From Corynebacterium lubricantis DSM 45231 (GTDB lineage Bacteria; Actinomycetota; Actinomycetes; Mycobacteriales; Mycobacteriaceae): a stretch of 64,000 nucleotides of DNA. The position numbers and the translations under genes are program-made. Positions 26,285 to 35,573 of this stretch are shown here, piece by piece (the first letter of the stretch is position 1; every line of letters starts with the position of its first letter). The notes under the pieces are model-generated. The model was given only the letters and a program-made list of their open reading frames with translations, had not been told where the DNA came from and searched no databases. Where the stretch lies: assembly GCF_000379425.1 (NCBI RefSeq), contig NZ_KB902237.1, positions 62,001 through 126,000 of the forward strand, written 5' to 3'.

Positions 26285-27193
26285 TCACCAGTAGCCGCTG
26301 ACCAGGCTGAGTAGCAGCCAGGTCACGGCCGCGGCGGGGAGCATGCCGTCGAGTCGGTCCATGAGCCCGCCGTGGCCTGGGAGGAAATTCGACATATCCT
26401 TGATCCCCAGCTCTCGTTTAAATTGGCTTTCCACCAAGTCGCCGAGCGTGGCGCAAATAACCAACACGAAACCGAGAATCGCCCCAATCCACCAATCCTG
26501 TTGCAGCAGGAAGTGCAGGCTGAGCGAACCGATAATAACGCCGAAGGTAACGGAACCGGCGAAGCCTTCCCACGACTTCTTCGGGCTGACTGCTGGGGCC
26601 ATGGGATGGGAACCGAACATCACACCGGCGATATAGCCGCCCACGTCTGAGCCCACGACGCAGAGCATGAACGTCAGGATGAACAGCGAACCTGGGACGT
26701 CCCACGAGGAGAGCTGTGAAATCATGGCGCCGAAGGAACCAAAGAGTGGGATCCAGACGAGCACGAAAATCGAGACGGCTGTGTCCCGCAGGTAGTTTTT
26801 CGGGGCCGTGGTGCGCCCATGGTGGAACAATCTGCCAAACATGAGCAAAATGGCGCTGACGGTGAACGTGAAAATCAGTCCCGTCACACCGAAAGGCCAC
26901 GTGGACCAGACCATCGCCTGGCCGGCAACCAACAGCAGCGTGCGAGGAACTACATAGCCCGACTCACGCAGGCGAGTGAGCACCTCCCACATTCCCCCAC
27001 CGACCGCCACGGCAACCAGCGGATACCACCCGATTGGTCCCGCAATCAACGCGGCGATGACAATCAGAGCCAAAATGACACCCACGATGATCGCCTGGGT
27101 GAGGTTGCGCCCGGCCGAGTTCTTCGGCTTGGGCAGGTCTAAATGTAGCGCTGAATCGCGTTGCGGTTTGGGGGTGTCTTTATCAGTACTCAC
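26285..27193 (-). CDS. cdsA: Phosphatidate cytidylyltransferase
   Basis: A 302-residue membrane enzyme that forms CDP-diacylglycerol from phosphatidate and CTP, the branch point to phosphatidylglycerol, cardiolipin and phosphatidylinositol. About eight hydrophobic helices are seen, and the C-terminal signature (SPKKSWEGFAGS, then DLVESQFKRELGIKDMSNFLPGHGG and MDRLDGMLPAA) is complete. The GTG start has AAAGG almost touching it, so a leaderless or alternative start is possible. frr lies 55 bases upstream. Confidence 0.95.
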   Translation of the reverse strand: MSTDKDTPKPQRDSALHLDLPKPKNSAGRNLTQAIIVGVILALIVIAALIAGPIGWYPLVAVAVGGGMWEVLTRLRESGYVVPRTLLLVAGQAMVWSTWPFGVTGLIFTFTVSAILLMFGRLFHHGRTTAPKNYLRDTAVSIFVLVWIPLFGSFGAMISQLSSWDVPGSLFILTFMLCVVGSDVGGYIAGVMFGSHPMAPAVSPKKSWEGFAGSVTFGVIIGSLSLHFLLQQDWWIGAILGFVLVICATLGDLVESQFKRELGIKDMSNFLPGHGGLMDRLDGMLPAAAVTWLLLSLVSGYW

Positions 27194-27248
27194 CTTTAAA
27201 CAAAGTTCTCGCTTCCTTGTAGGGCTGCGCGCGGAGGCTAGCTATGTG

Positions 27249-27806
27249 CTAAACCTCCATGAGCTCAGCTTCCTTGTTAGCGACGACTTCGTCGACCTTC
27301 TTCACGTACGACGCGGTGACGTTGTCGAGTTCCTTTTCTGCTGCGACAACCTCGTCCTCGCCAGCATCGCCGTCCTTCTGGATCTTCTTCAAAGCTTCCA
27401 TGCCTTGACGACGAATATTGCGGATCGCAATCTTGCCATCCTCGCCCTTAGACTTGGCCATCTTCACCATGTCGCGGCGACGCTCCTCGGTGAGCTGCGG
27501 AATGGTGACGCGCAGTACCTGACCATCGTTGGTGGGATTCACGCCGAGGTCCGAGTTGCGAATAGCGTTCTCGATCTCGCCCATGGTGGACATGTCATAG
27601 GGCTTGATCAGCAGCATGCGTGGTTCAGGCACCGAGATGGTGGCCATCTGGTTGATGGGAGTTGGTGCGCCGTAAAAATCAGCCACGAGACCGTTAAACA
27701 TAGCCGGGTTTGCGCGACCGGTACGGATGGATACGAGATCCTCGCGGGTGTGTTCTACGGAGTTACCCATGCGCTCTTCGGCATCTAGCAATACTTCATC
27801 AATCAT
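27249..27806 (-). CDS. frr: Ribosome recycling factor
   Basis: A 185-residue factor that splits post-termination ribosomes together with EF-G. Length and sequence are standard: [13 protein letters not shown] start, [15 protein letters not shown] [34 protein letters not shown], and a charged C-terminal helix [21 protein letters not shown]. AAGGA lies seven bases before the ATG. It lies between pyrH and cdsA, the usual bacterial order. Confidence 0.97.
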   Translation of the reverse strand: MIDEVLLDAEERMGNSVEHTREDLVSIRTGRANPAMFNGLVADFYGAPTPINQMATISVPEPRMLLIKPYDMSTMGEIENAIRNSDLGVNPTNDGQVLRVTIPQLTEERRRDMVKMAKSKGEDGKIAIRNIRRQGMEALKKIQKDGDAGEDEVVAAEKELDNVTASYVKKVDEVVANKEAELMEV

Positions 27807-27894
27807 TGTTGTTCCTTCGCAATCATCTCGGATATTTTTGCGCCACAGCGCGGCTACCTAATCAATCTACCAGTGCTAAAGCACCCGACTGAAC

Positions 27895-28623
27895 TTATTG
27901 AACGAGGGTGCCAATCCGTTCGCCCTGCACGGCGCGCTTGATATTTCCTTGGGTCAGCAGGTTGAACACGAGGATCGGCATCTCGTTGTCCATGCACAGC
28001 GAGAAAGCAGTCGCATCGGCTACCTTGAGGCCCTTTTCGATGACCTCGCGAGGCGAGATCTCGGTGTAGAGCTCGGCGTCCGGGTTCGTGCGTGGATCAT
28101 CCGAGTACACTCCATCGACGGCCTTGGCCATGAGCAGTACCTCGCAGTTGATCTCCAAGGCACGCTGTGCCGCGGTGGTATCGGTGGAGAAGTACGGCAT
28201 GCCCATACCTGCACCGAAGATGACCACGCGGCCCTTCTCGAGGTGGCGTACCGCGCGCAGCGGCAAGTAAGGCTCGGCGATCTGGGCCATATTGATGGAC
28301 GTCTGGACGCGGGTATCAACGCCACGCTGCTGCAGGAAGTCCTGCAGAGCCAAACAGTTCATGACGGTGCCGAGCATGCCCATGTAGTCCGCGCGTGCAC
28401 GGTCCATGCCACGTTGCTGCAGCTCCGCGCCGCGGAAGAAATTACCGCCACCGATAACAACGGCGACCTCGGCCCCAGTCTCGGCGACCTCGGCGATTTG
28501 GGCTGCAACGTTTTCGACAACATCTGGGTCGATGCCGACTTGTCCACCGCCGAACATCTCACCCCCGAGTTTCAGCATCACTCGCTTGTAGCCATGACGT
28601 GGTTGTTCAGCAGTTTCAGTCAC
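27895..28623 (-). CDS. pyrH: Uridylate kinase
   Basis: A 242-residue hexameric UMP kinase of the amino-acid-kinase family, which makes UDP for nucleic acid and envelope sugar synthesis. Seen: [25 protein letters not shown], and [20 protein letters not shown]. The GTG at 28623 was chosen because AAAGGAG lies ten bases upstream and the length then matches E. coli PyrH. The open frame runs further to 28686 without family similarity. Confidence 0.96.
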   Translation of the reverse strand: MTETAEQPRHGYKRVMLKLGGEMFGGGQVGIDPDVVENVAAQIAEVAETGAEVAVVIGGGNFFRGAELQQRGMDRARADYMGMLGTVMNCLALQDFLQQRGVDTRVQTSINMAQIAEPYLPLRAVRHLEKGRVVIFGAGMGMPYFSTDTTAAQRALEINCEVLLMAKAVDGVYSDDPRTNPDAELYTEISPREVIEKGLKVADATAFSLCMDNEMPILVFNLLTQGNIKRAVQGERIGTLVQ

Positions 28624-28768
28624 TTGAGATGTACTCCTTTTGGGCATACGCCATCGCAATTTTCCTGTTCCACATCCTACCTGCAATAGGCGGGATGCCG
28701 TTAGTTACCCACCGGAGGGAGCACAGAAGTTTCGGGCGGGCCAATCGTCGTCAAGCGAAATGCGTAAA

Positions 28769-28800
28769 TCCCCGCCTCCGCCACGAGGCGGAAACGGGGA
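28769..28800 (-). terminator. tsf terminator
   Basis: TCCCCG (28769-28774) pairs with CGGGGA (28795-28800), and an inner CCGCC/GGCGG pair encloses ACGA. It lies 20 bases after the tsf stop. The T-run beyond it on the minus strand is poor (ATTTACG). Confidence 0.65.
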
Positions 28801-28819
28801 TCACAACTGGCAGCGAGAA

Positions 28820-29647
28820 TTACTGCTGGCCAACCTCGTAGCGGACGAAGCTGGTGATCTCCAGGCCGTTCTCCTCAGCGTACTGCTTGACGGACTTCTT
28901 GGAGTCAGACAGGGAAGGCTGATCCAAAAGAACGATGTCCTTGAAGAACGCGCCCACGCGGCCTTCAACGATCTTTGCAACGGCAGCTTCTGGCTTGCCC
29001 TCGTTGCGGGTGATCTCTTCCTGAACTGCGCGCTCCTTCTCGACGACGTCAGCTGGGACATCCTCGCGGGTCAGGTAACGAGCCTTCATAGCAGCGATCT
29101 GCAGAGCGACCTGGTGAGCGGCCTCAGCAGCCTGCTCGCCAGCACCGGTGTAGCCGACGAGAACGCCGACAGCTGGTGGCAGGTCAGCGGAACGCTGGTG
29201 CAGGTAAACCTCGAGGTTCTCTGCCTCAACGGTAGCTGCGCGACGAAGCTCAAGCTTCTCGCCGATCTTTGCGGAGAGCTGCTCGATGACCTCGGAGGCT
29301 GGGGTGCCGTCAACCTGTGCGGAAGCGAGCTCCTCAGGGGTGTTTGCCTTAACAGCTGCTGCTGCCTCAGCGATCTGGCCTGCGATGGTCTTGAACTCTT
29401 CGTTCTTTGCTACGAAGTCGGTCTCGGAGTTGATCTCGACGATCGTGTTGCCGGACACTGCAACCAGGCCCTCGAGAGCATTGCGCTCTGCGCGCTTGCC
29501 CACGTCCTTCGCGCCCTTGACGCGCAGGATCTCAACGGCCTTCTCGAAATCGCCTGCAGCCTCTTCCAGGGCCTTCTTGCAGTCCATCATGCCGGAGCCG
29601 GTCATCTCGCGGAGCTTCTTAACATCAGCAGCGGTGTAGTTCGCCAT
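28820..29647 (-). CDS. tsf: Elongation factor Ts
   Basis: A 275-residue guanine-nucleotide exchange factor for EF-Tu. Seen: N-terminal UBA-like domain [25 protein letters not shown] (starting [12 protein letters not shown]), the [19 protein letters not shown] helices, and the core [10 protein letters not shown], then [27 protein letters not shown] lies ten bases before the ATG. It follows rpsB after 181 bases containing a long hairpin. Confidence 0.98.
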   Translation of the reverse strand: MANYTAADVKKLREMTGSGMMDCKKALEEAAGDFEKAVEILRVKGAKDVGKRAERNALEGLVAVSGNTIVEINSETDFVAKNEEFKTIAGQIAEAAAAVKANTPEELASAQVDGTPASEVIEQLSAKIGEKLELRRAATVEAENLEVYLHQRSADLPPAVGVLVGYTGAGEQAAEAAHQVALQIAAMKARYLTREDVPADVVEKERAVQEEITRNEGKPEAAVAKIVEGRVGAFFKDIVLLDQPSLSDSKKSVKQYAEENGLEITSFVRYEVGQQ

Positions 29648-29744
29648 AGTCGGGCGATCCTCCTCGTTGTAGAACGAAATTCGTTTAAATGATCTTTAAA
29701 AAGACTAGTCGACAGCCGAAGTCGTGGCATGTCGAAAAAGACAA

Positions 29745-29807
29745 CACCCCCAGTGCCGCCGTGCGCCCATTCATTCAGATATGGAACGACGTGCAGGCGC
29801 TGGGGGT
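29745..29807 (-). terminator. Long hairpin between rpsB and tsf (attenuator-like)
   Basis: ACCCCCAG and its complement CTGGGGGT (29800-29807) close a 46-base loop. It lies just after the rpsB stop, with no strong T-run on the minus strand, so it may attenuate or process the rpsB-tsf mRNA rather than end it. Confidence 0.45.
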
Positions 29808-29828
29808 AGATGCCGTGTTGAGCAGCGA

Positions 29829-30686
29829 CTAAGCGTTTTCGGACTCAGTCTGTGCTGGAGCCTCAGCCTGAGCTTCAGCCTCGGCTGGTGCTTCTGCCGC
29901 CTGGTCAGCGGAAGCAGCAGCTGCTGCCTCTGCGTCCTGAGCTGCCTTCTCGTCGGTGTCGCCTGCAGCTTCGCGGGAAGCTGCGAGTGCACGCTCTTCG
30001 CGGGACTGCTTACCTGCGATGATTGCCTCACCGATGATGTGGGTCAGGATCTTGGTGGAACGAATTGCGTCGTCGTTGCCCGGGATTGGGAAGTCAACTT
30101 CATCCGGATCACAGTTGGTGTCGAGGATAGCCACAACAGGGATGCGCAGCTTGTGTGCCTCAGCAACAGCGATGTGCTCCTTGTTGGTGTCCACGATCCA
30201 CAGTGCGGAAGGTGCCTTGGTCATCTCGGAGATGCCGCCAAGAACGCGCTCAAGCTTGGTGCGCTCGCGGGTCAGCATCAGGATTTCCTTCTTGCCGCGA
30301 CCTGCGTAGCCGTCCTCGGCTGCGTCCATTGCCTGCAGTTCCTTCATGCGGTGCAGACGCTTGGAAACGGTCTGGAAGTTGGTCAACATGCCGCCGAGCC
30401 AACGGTGGTTGACGTAAGGCATGCCAACGCGCTCAGCTTCTTCCTGAACTGCTTCCTGAGCCTGCTTCTTGGTGCCAACGAACAGGATGGAGCCGCCGTG
30501 AGCGACGGTTTCCTTCACGAATTCGTATGCCTCATCGATGAAGGTTAGCGTCTGCTGCAGGTCGATGATGTAGATGCCGTTACGGTCGGTGAAGATGAAG
30601 CGACGCATCTTCGGGTTCCAGCGACGGGTCTGGTGGCCAAAGTGCACACCAGCGTCGAGGAGTTCGCGCATGGTTACAACTGCCAT
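29829..30686 (-). CDS. rpsB: 30S ribosomal protein S2 with Ala/Glu-rich tail
   Basis: A 285-residue S2. The conserved core covers about residues 1-232 ([57 protein letters not shown]). A low-complexity tail of about 50 residues, alanine, glutamate and glutamine-rich ([20 protein letters not shown]), extends beyond the E. coli length of 241. Acidic tails on S2 occur in other actinobacteria. AAGGAGAG precedes the ATG. The long divergent region upstream contains two DnaA-box-like sites. Confidence 0.97.
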   Translation of the reverse strand: MAVVTMRELLDAGVHFGHQTRRWNPKMRRFIFTDRNGIYIIDLQQTLTFIDEAYEFVKETVAHGGSILFVGTKKQAQEAVQEEAERVGMPYVNHRWLGGMLTNFQTVSKRLHRMKELQAMDAAEDGYAGRGKKEILMLTRERTKLERVLGGISEMTKAPSALWIVDTNKEHIAVAEAHKLRIPVVAILDTNCDPDEVDFPIPGNDDAIRSTKILTHIIGEAIIAGKQSREERALAASREAAGDTDEKAAQDAEAAAAASADQAAEAPAEAEAQAEAPAQTESENA

Positions 30687-31024
30687 GGGAAGCTCTCCTT
30701 AGGAGTAATAGTTAGTTCGGTTACAAAATGTTGTGTGGGTTTTTATCCCGCACCCTGGCAACGAGCCGCACCAACGCCCATTTTCCATCAAAGGAAGCTG
30801 GGACCGATGTTGATAACGACAGCCAAGCTCATGCTTAGTATTTCGTCGCGCGTAGTCAGTAGTTCACAAGCTGACGCAAATGGACACACTGCTGCGCCCA
30901 ATCTTAAACCGTGAACTACGTTCTCGCCAAACGGGCGCGCCAAGCTATCCACAGCCATCTGGTTATCCACAGGCTTTGATGGCTCGCTCGGTGCAAGGTC
31001 CATTGTTCGGCCAAGATCGCATAT
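30687..31024. other. Divergent intergenic region rpsB / M23 gene (338 bases)
   Basis: It holds the rpsB leader and Shine-Dalgarno sequence on the minus strand and, on the plus side, two DnaA-box-like 9-mers close to the M23 gene. No supportable gene was found; the open frames crossing it lack ribosome sites and continue through known genes out of frame. Confidence 0.6.
30945..30971 (+). promoter_or_regulatory. Pair of DnaA boxes upstream of the M23 gene
   Basis: CTATCCACA (30945-30953, one mismatch) and TTATCCACA (30963-30971, perfect) lie in the same direction, 18 bases apart start to start, about 55 bases before the M23 start codon. Two same-direction boxes within two helical turns can bind DnaA cooperatively. 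Confidence 0.5.
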
Positions 31025-31597
31025 ATGGCTTTACGACGAGCTGCTCTCTCCCCTTTGACCGTCCTTCTTCTCGTATTTTGTGTGGTAGTTTCTTCTGCCT
31101 TCCCCGCGGGGCGTGCCTTTGCTTATGTCGACCCGACCACCGGGGATTCGCAGGCGACTCGTGTGCTGCGAGGTGCGCAGATACCGGAAAAGAATTGGCT
31201 GCCAGGCCACCGTGGCGTGGATTTAGCACTCCCCATTGGCGGTGATGTGCGGGCCGCGGAGTCCGGCACAGTCGCTTTCGTCGGCGTTGTGTTTGGCACT
31301 CCGACAGTTTCTATCGATCACGCCGATGGCATCCGTACCACTTATCAACCTGTCCATGCCCGTGTTTCAGCGGGAGATGCCGTCCGCGAAGGCGAGCTGA
31401 TTGGGCGTTTGGGGCATCCATTCGACGACCATGAGGGGCTGCACTGGGGTGCTCGGACCGGCCCCGACGAGTACATCAATCCCCTCACACTGCTTGATCG
31501 CCCCACGATTCGGCTCAAGCCCGTGGACAGTACTCAGGCACGCGGGTGCGCCTGGGCGAAGACGTCCTTGAGCCGTTGCGCCGAGACGTGGGTATAA
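31025..31597 (+). CDS. Secreted M23/LytM-fold protein, catalytically degenerate
   Basis: A 190-residue exported protein with a signal peptide (about 1-33, ending GRAFA) and an M23 peptidase fold. The first zinc motif HRGVD is intact, but the two histidines that act as base are replaced: the usual YAHL reads YQPV, and HLH reads GLH in GLHWGART. I recall this YxPV/LHWG form as common in actinobacterial homologues, so it may be a non-catalytic peptidoglycan binder or activator. Nothing was seen that resembles a good Shine-Dalgarno sequence. The last 64 bases overlap the 3' end of the convergent xerC, so its C-terminal 20 residues are read from the antisense of xerC. Confidence 0.8.
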   Translation: MALRRAALSPLTVLLLVFCVVVSSAFPAGRAFAYVDPTTGDSQATRVLRGAQIPEKNWLPGHRGVDLALPIGGDVRAAESGTVAFVGVVFGTPTVSIDHADGIRTTYQPVHARVSAGDAVREGELIGRLGHPFDDHEGLHWGARTGPDEYINPLTLLDRPTIRLKPVDSTQARGCAWAKTSLSRCAETWV

Positions 31598-32460
31598 ATC
31601 TGGGTCGTCTGCATGGACGAGTGACCGAGAAGCTCCTGGACGAGGCGAAGATCTGCCCCACCTTCAAGCAGGTGCGTGGCAGCAGAGTGGCGCAGCCCGT
31701 GCGGGGTGAGATGAGGCACGTCAGTCTCCTGCCCGGCGCGCTCGACGATGCGCCGGACCTGCCGGGGATCGATCCGGTTACCCCGGACTCCGACAAACAA
31801 GGCTGGAGTGTCTCCGGCGATCTCATCGCGACCGTGGTTGAGCCACGCGTTCAGCGCAAGTCGCGCCTGCTTTCCGAAGGGGACGACACGTTGCTTATTT
31901 CCCTTACCGGTCACACGCGCTTGCATCCGGTCGAGGTCGAGGTCACCAACATCGAGATTGGTTAGCTCAGAAACGCGGATTCCGGTGGCGTAGAGCAGTT
32001 CAAGCATCGCCTGATCGCGCACTGCTTCGGGTCCCGTTGGGTTGTCCGCATTGGCTCGAGGCTGCGTCACTAGTTCCGCGGCTCGCTCGGTGCTGAGCAC
32101 CTGGGGTAACTTTCGGTTGATCTTGGGGGTTTTCAGTCGCGCGGCCACATCGGAGGCAAGGTATTCGTGGTTATAGGCCCACGTGGAAAACGCTCGCGCA
32201 GCGGCAGTTCTGCGGGCGAGGCTCGTTCGCGCCAACCCCTGGTCCACCCCGTTGGCCAGCCAGGAGCGCAAAGTCACAATCGTGAATGAGCGAAACGTCG
32301 GTGCGAACTCGGTCAACGTTGCCAGATCCGATCTATATCCTCGCACGGTGGCGGCTGAGCGACCTTTCACGAGGCTGAGGTAGTCGGCGAAGTCATCGAT
32401 GGCAGCACCGACTTGGGTAACCTCGCGGCCTGCTTCGCGTTCCTTCTCTCTTTCACTCAC
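31534..32460 (-). CDS. xerC: Tyrosine recombinase XerC
   Basis: A 308-residue recombinase that, with XerD, resolves chromosome dimers at dif. Catalytic residues are all visible: Arg in ATGIRVSEL, Lys in TGKGNKQR, HGLRH, LGHSSMQTTQ and the tyrosine of IYTHVS. The N-terminal SAM-like domain (FADYLSLVKGRSAATVRGYR) is complete. The GTG start has a perfect TATACT eight bases upstream, indicating a nearly leaderless mRNA. The family call of XerC rather than a mobile integrase rests on its location beside rpsB and dprA. Confidence 0.95.
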   Translation of the reverse strand: MSEREKEREAGREVTQVGAAIDDFADYLSLVKGRSAATVRGYRSDLATLTEFAPTFRSFTIVTLRSWLANGVDQGLARTSLARRTAAARAFSTWAYNHEYLASDVAARLKTPKINRKLPQVLSTERAAELVTQPRANADNPTGPEAVRDQAMLELLYATGIRVSELTNLDVGDLDLDRMQARVTGKGNKQRVVPFGKQARLALNAWLNHGRDEIAGDTPALFVGVRGNRIDPRQVRRIVERAGQETDVPHLTPHGLRHSAATHLLEGGADLRLVQELLGHSSMQTTQIYTHVSAQRLKDVFAQAHPRA

Positions 32461-32468
32461 ACCTCACG

Positions 32469-32474
32469 AGTATA
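32469..32474 (-). promoter_or_regulatory. -10 element for leaderless xerC
   Basis: TATACT on the minus strand ends eight bases before the GTG at 32460. Confidence 0.55.
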
Positions 32475-32497
32475 GCGTCGCACCACTCCTCTTCGGC

Positions 32498-33691
32498 TCA
32501 GCCTTGTTCGATCCCGGGTGGCGGCCCAGGAAGCTTCGCCCAGGCGGTTCCTTCTCGCACAACCAGGGATCGCTTGGCTAAGTCCACAAGGAGATGCACG
32601 GTCAGCGCCACGCTCAGGCCTGCCGCGGCGGCCACTTCCTCCGCGGTGATTCCCCCTTGGTCGTCTCGTGGCAAGACGTCGTAGACACGCAGCTCGTTGC
32701 GCGAAAGCTCCTGAATCGGAGTCGGCGCGAATTCGAGTTCTAGCTGGGCGTCGACATCTACTTCCCCGATTCGGGAAAGATGTCCGTGTACTTCGCGGAT
32801 ATCGACGATGGCGATCGCTCGTTGTTGTTTGATCAAACTATTGCTGCCATTCGACGCTCCGCCACTGATCGGACCGGGCACGGCCATGGGCAAGCGCCCG
32901 AAATCGTCGACACGCTTCATGGTGTTTAGCGCACCTGACCGATACGGCGCTTCGACAACGACCGTGCCTTGAGTCAGGGCGGCGACGAGGCGATTGCGCA
33001 CTAGGAAACGGAACCGTTCCGCTGGTGTCCCGGGTGCGTATTCGGTGATCAACGCCCCGCCACTATCCACGATGCGATCAAATAGGTCCTTATTGCGCAG
33101 CGGATACACAAATCCGGGGCCGGAGGCCATGACGGCGACGGTCGGAGTGTTGCATTCCAGCGCCGTGCGGTGTGCATAGGTGTCGATTCCGAGTGCTCCA
33201 CCCGAAAAGATTGTGTAGTGATGTCGCGCGAGATCAGTGCAGATTTGTTGGGTGGTCTCGAAGCCGTACTGGGTGGCTGCTCGCGTGCCGACGATGCCCA
33301 CCGCACGTGCCGTGAGAGATTTCAGGTCCTGATTGCCGCGGATCCACAAGCCATGTGGGGCGGTGAGCTCGCGGGGGTCGGTATGAGATGAGACATCGGC
33401 AGAGTGCTCCGCGTGAAAGAACGCTTGCCCTAGGACCTCGGCGGGCCAGTACGGAGAATCTGGATGGATGAGGTGAAACCCCGACTGCGCTGCCTGCTCG
33501 ACAATTTTCTGCACGCTGACGTTTAAGCGTCGCTCCGTTTCTTGGGCTAAGGCGCCTAACCAACTGGCGCGGACCTGGATTCCATGTGCCACTTCCTCTG
33601 GGCTACGCCCTGCCCGCAACGCTTGCTGTAATGCTGGAGAAGGTCCGTCGAGAACGGTATTGAGATAGCCCCAGGCTTCAGTACTCTTCAT
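32498..33691 (-). CDS. dprA: DNA processing protein DprA
   Basis: A 397-residue protein that loads RecA on incoming single-stranded DNA during transformation; it is also conserved in bacteria not known to be competent. Seen: the Rossmann-like core AVGIVGTRAATQYG, the FSGGALGIDTYAHRTAL block, and the LITEYAPGTPAERFRFLVRN stretch with the conserved RNR. A C-terminal winged-helix region (AEEVAAAAGLSVALTVHLLVDL) is present. Its start overlaps the comM stop by four bases, so the two are translationally coupled. Confidence 0.95.
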   Translation of the reverse strand: MKSTEAWGYLNTVLDGPSPALQQALRAGRSPEEVAHGIQVRASWLGALAQETERRLNVSVQKIVEQAAQSGFHLIHPDSPYWPAEVLGQAFFHAEHSADVSSHTDPRELTAPHGLWIRGNQDLKSLTARAVGIVGTRAATQYGFETTQQICTDLARHHYTIFSGGALGIDTYAHRTALECNTPTVAVMASGPGFVYPLRNKDLFDRIVDSGGALITEYAPGTPAERFRFLVRNRLVAALTQGTVVVEAPYRSGALNTMKRVDDFGRLPMAVPGPISGGASNGSNSLIKQQRAIAIVDIREVHGHLSRIGEVDVDAQLELEFAPTPIQELSRNELRVYDVLPRDDQGGITAEEVAAAAGLSVALTVHLLVDLAKRSLVVREGTAWAKLPGPPPGIEQG

Positions 33692-35211
33692 TCCACTCGC
33701 CCCGCGTTCACGGTCGTTCGCAAATCCAGTGCAGACGCGACATGGTCAAGGTTCGGGCGCGTACCGCCCTCGAGATCGCAGAGTGTCCACGCCAATTTGA
33801 TGGCGCGATCGACTCCCCGTTGTGAAAGATCTCCCTGCGCCAGGTAGGCGCCGAGCAAGGCCATCCCAGCGTCGTCGGCTGGGTAGTGCCGACGTAGATA
33901 CGGTGCCTCGACCTCCGAATTAGTTTGCATGTTCAACCCTGCGCGCGACCACCTAGCGCGGGCTCGATCGCGCGCCTCCTCGACGCGGTGGGCAATCGTG
34001 GCTGAGGTTTCAGTCGTGTCATCTGCAATCACCGCCCCTGATGCCCGAGTTGCCACAGTGATATCGATCCGGTCGCGCAGTGGTCCAGACACGTTACTCA
34101 AATGTCCGCGCTTCTCCCTGGAACTACACCGGCACCGGAGTGCATCTTCTGCTCCGCAACGGCAGGGATTCGCGGCCATGATGAGTTGGAAGCGGGCCGG
34201 AAATTGCACTTCTCGGCGGGCCCGGGAGAGACGTACGCATCCTTCTTCCAACGGAGTTCTTAAATTGTCGAGTACCGCCGCGGGAACCTCACTGACCTCA
34301 TCAAGGAATAAAACCCCGCGATGAGCAAGGCTCACGGCCCCAGGCCGTGCTCGCCCTGATCCGCCGCCGATAAGAGCAGCGCGCGTCAATGCCGGGTGGG
34401 GCGCAATATAGGGGGCACGCCGGATCACGGCATGTGTTTCGCGCCCGGAGACTGAGTGAACGGCGGTGGCCTCAACAATCTCCTGGGGTGTCAAGGGCGG
34501 GAGGATCGACGGGATACGCTGCGCCAGCATCGACTTTCCGGAACCCGGAGGACCCACCATAAGCACGTGGTGCGCACCAGCCGCTGCCACCTCGAGTGCC
34601 TTTTTGACCTCGGATTGGCCGGCGATATCGGCAAAATCTGGCCCACCTCTATCCACCTCCTCGAAATGGCCAAAGTCGGTGGCCGCCGGTAACTGCTCAT
34701 TCCCGATGGCCCAGTTCCACACATCGTTGAGCGAACGGGCGACGAGAATATTGCGCTGCCCCACTAGCGCGGCCTCCGCTGCATTACCTGCTGGGATAAT
34801 GATGGTCCGTTCCGGGTCGGCCGACGCTGACGCAACTATGGGCAGGATGCCATCGACGGGCCGCAAGCTGCCGTCGAGGCCGAGCTCTCCGGCCAACAAG
34901 GTTGTTTCTAGTCTGTGGGCTGCACCCGGATGAAGCGAGCCCAGTACCGCGAGTGCGACGGGCAGATCGAAATGCGAACCGGATTTAGGCAGATGTGCCG
35001 GCGATAAAGAGACCATGATCTTTGTTTTCGGCCATGGCAGACGAGAATTCGCAATGGCGGTTTTGATCCGGTCGCGTGATTCCCTGACGGTGGCGTCGCC
35101 GAGACCGACGATATACATGCCCGGCAAGCCAGGACCGACGTTGGCTTCAACGGTGACGGGGAAAGCGACGACGCCTTCGACGGTGGCAGCCGACGTACTA
35201 GCAAGCGCCAT
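33688..35211 (-). CDS. comM: Magnesium-chelatase-like AAA protein ComM/YifB
   Basis: A 507-residue AAA+ protein. ComM is a helicase that promotes branch migration during natural transformation in Gram-negative bacteria. Seen: N-terminal Lon-like domain (MALASTSAATVEGVVAFPV, SPAHLPKSGSHFDLPVALAV), Walker A GPPGSGKSMLAQRI, Walker B GVLFLDEVSEV, and a zinc-like NPCRCG motif. It overlaps yraN by 14 bases at its start and dprA by four at its end. Confidence 0.95.
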   Translation of the reverse strand: MALASTSAATVEGVVAFPVTVEANVGPGLPGMYIVGLGDATVRESRDRIKTAIANSRLPWPKTKIMVSLSPAHLPKSGSHFDLPVALAVLGSLHPGAAHRLETTLLAGELGLDGSLRPVDGILPIVASASADPERTIIIPAGNAAEAALVGQRNILVARSLNDVWNWAIGNEQLPAATDFGHFEEVDRGGPDFADIAGQSEVKKALEVAAAGAHHVLMVGPPGSGKSMLAQRIPSILPPLTPQEIVEATAVHSVSGRETHAVIRRAPYIAPHPALTRAALIGGGSGRARPGAVSLAHRGVLFLDEVSEVPAAVLDNLRTPLEEGCVRLSRARREVQFPARFQLIMAANPCRCGAEDALRCRCSSREKRGHLSNVSGPLRDRIDITVATRASGAVIADDTTETSATIAHRVEEARDRARARWSRAGLNMQTNSEVEAPYLRRHYPADDAGMALLGAYLAQGDLSQRGVDRAIKLAWTLCDLEGGTRPNLDHVASALDLRTTVNAGRVE

Positions 35212-35566
35212 CTTCGACCCCCTCGAAGAGATCGAGCGCGAACTCGTCTCCGGTCGCGGTCAGCGCGATGACGTCGAAGCGGACTAAGGAATAGGGCCGA
35301 TCAAGTAACCACCGCGCGGCGGCCTTGCGCATCTTTGCCAGCTTGCTGCGTGTGACGGATTCGGCATTCCCGTAGGCGCCACTGGAGCGCGTCTTGACCT
35401 CAACGAATACGACTGTGCCATTGGGTTCGCGCACGATGAGGTCGAGTTCGCCAACGGGATAGTGGATGTTTCTGGCCAGAATTGTTGCGCCACGGCGTGC
35501 GTAGAATTCTGCCGCAACGTGTTCGCCACGTTTCCCCAGCGCCTGGCGCGTTGCTGATTCCTGCAT
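35198..35566 (-). CDS. yraN: YraN/UPF0102 family nuclease-like protein
   Basis: A 122-residue small protein with the Holliday-junction-resolvase-like restriction-endonuclease fold: GKRGEHVAAEFYARRG, then GELDLIVREPNGTVVFVEVKTRS, carrying the E-D-ExK metal triad. Function is unproven, though its constant place with dprA and comM points to DNA handling. The ATG at 35566 has GGGGGA nine bases upstream and was chosen over 35581. That ribosome site lies in the 3' arm of a long hairpin. Confidence 0.92.
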   Translation of the reverse strand: MQESATRQALGKRGEHVAAEFYARRGATILARNIHYPVGELDLIVREPNGTVVFVEVKTRSSGAYGNAESVTRSKLAKMRKAAARWLLDRPYSLVRFDVIALTATGDEFALDLFEGVEDGAC

Positions 35567-35573
35567 AAAGTAT

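Noticed and set aside
30880..31245. 121-residue open frame crossing the DnaA boxes
   Set aside because: It runs out of frame through the M23 signal peptide, with no Shine-Dalgarno sequence and biased composition; a shadow of the M23 gene.
31534..32460. XerC as integrase of a mobile island
   Set aside because: No attachment-site repeats, tRNA gene or phage genes flank it, and it sits in the conserved rpsB-dprA neighbourhood.
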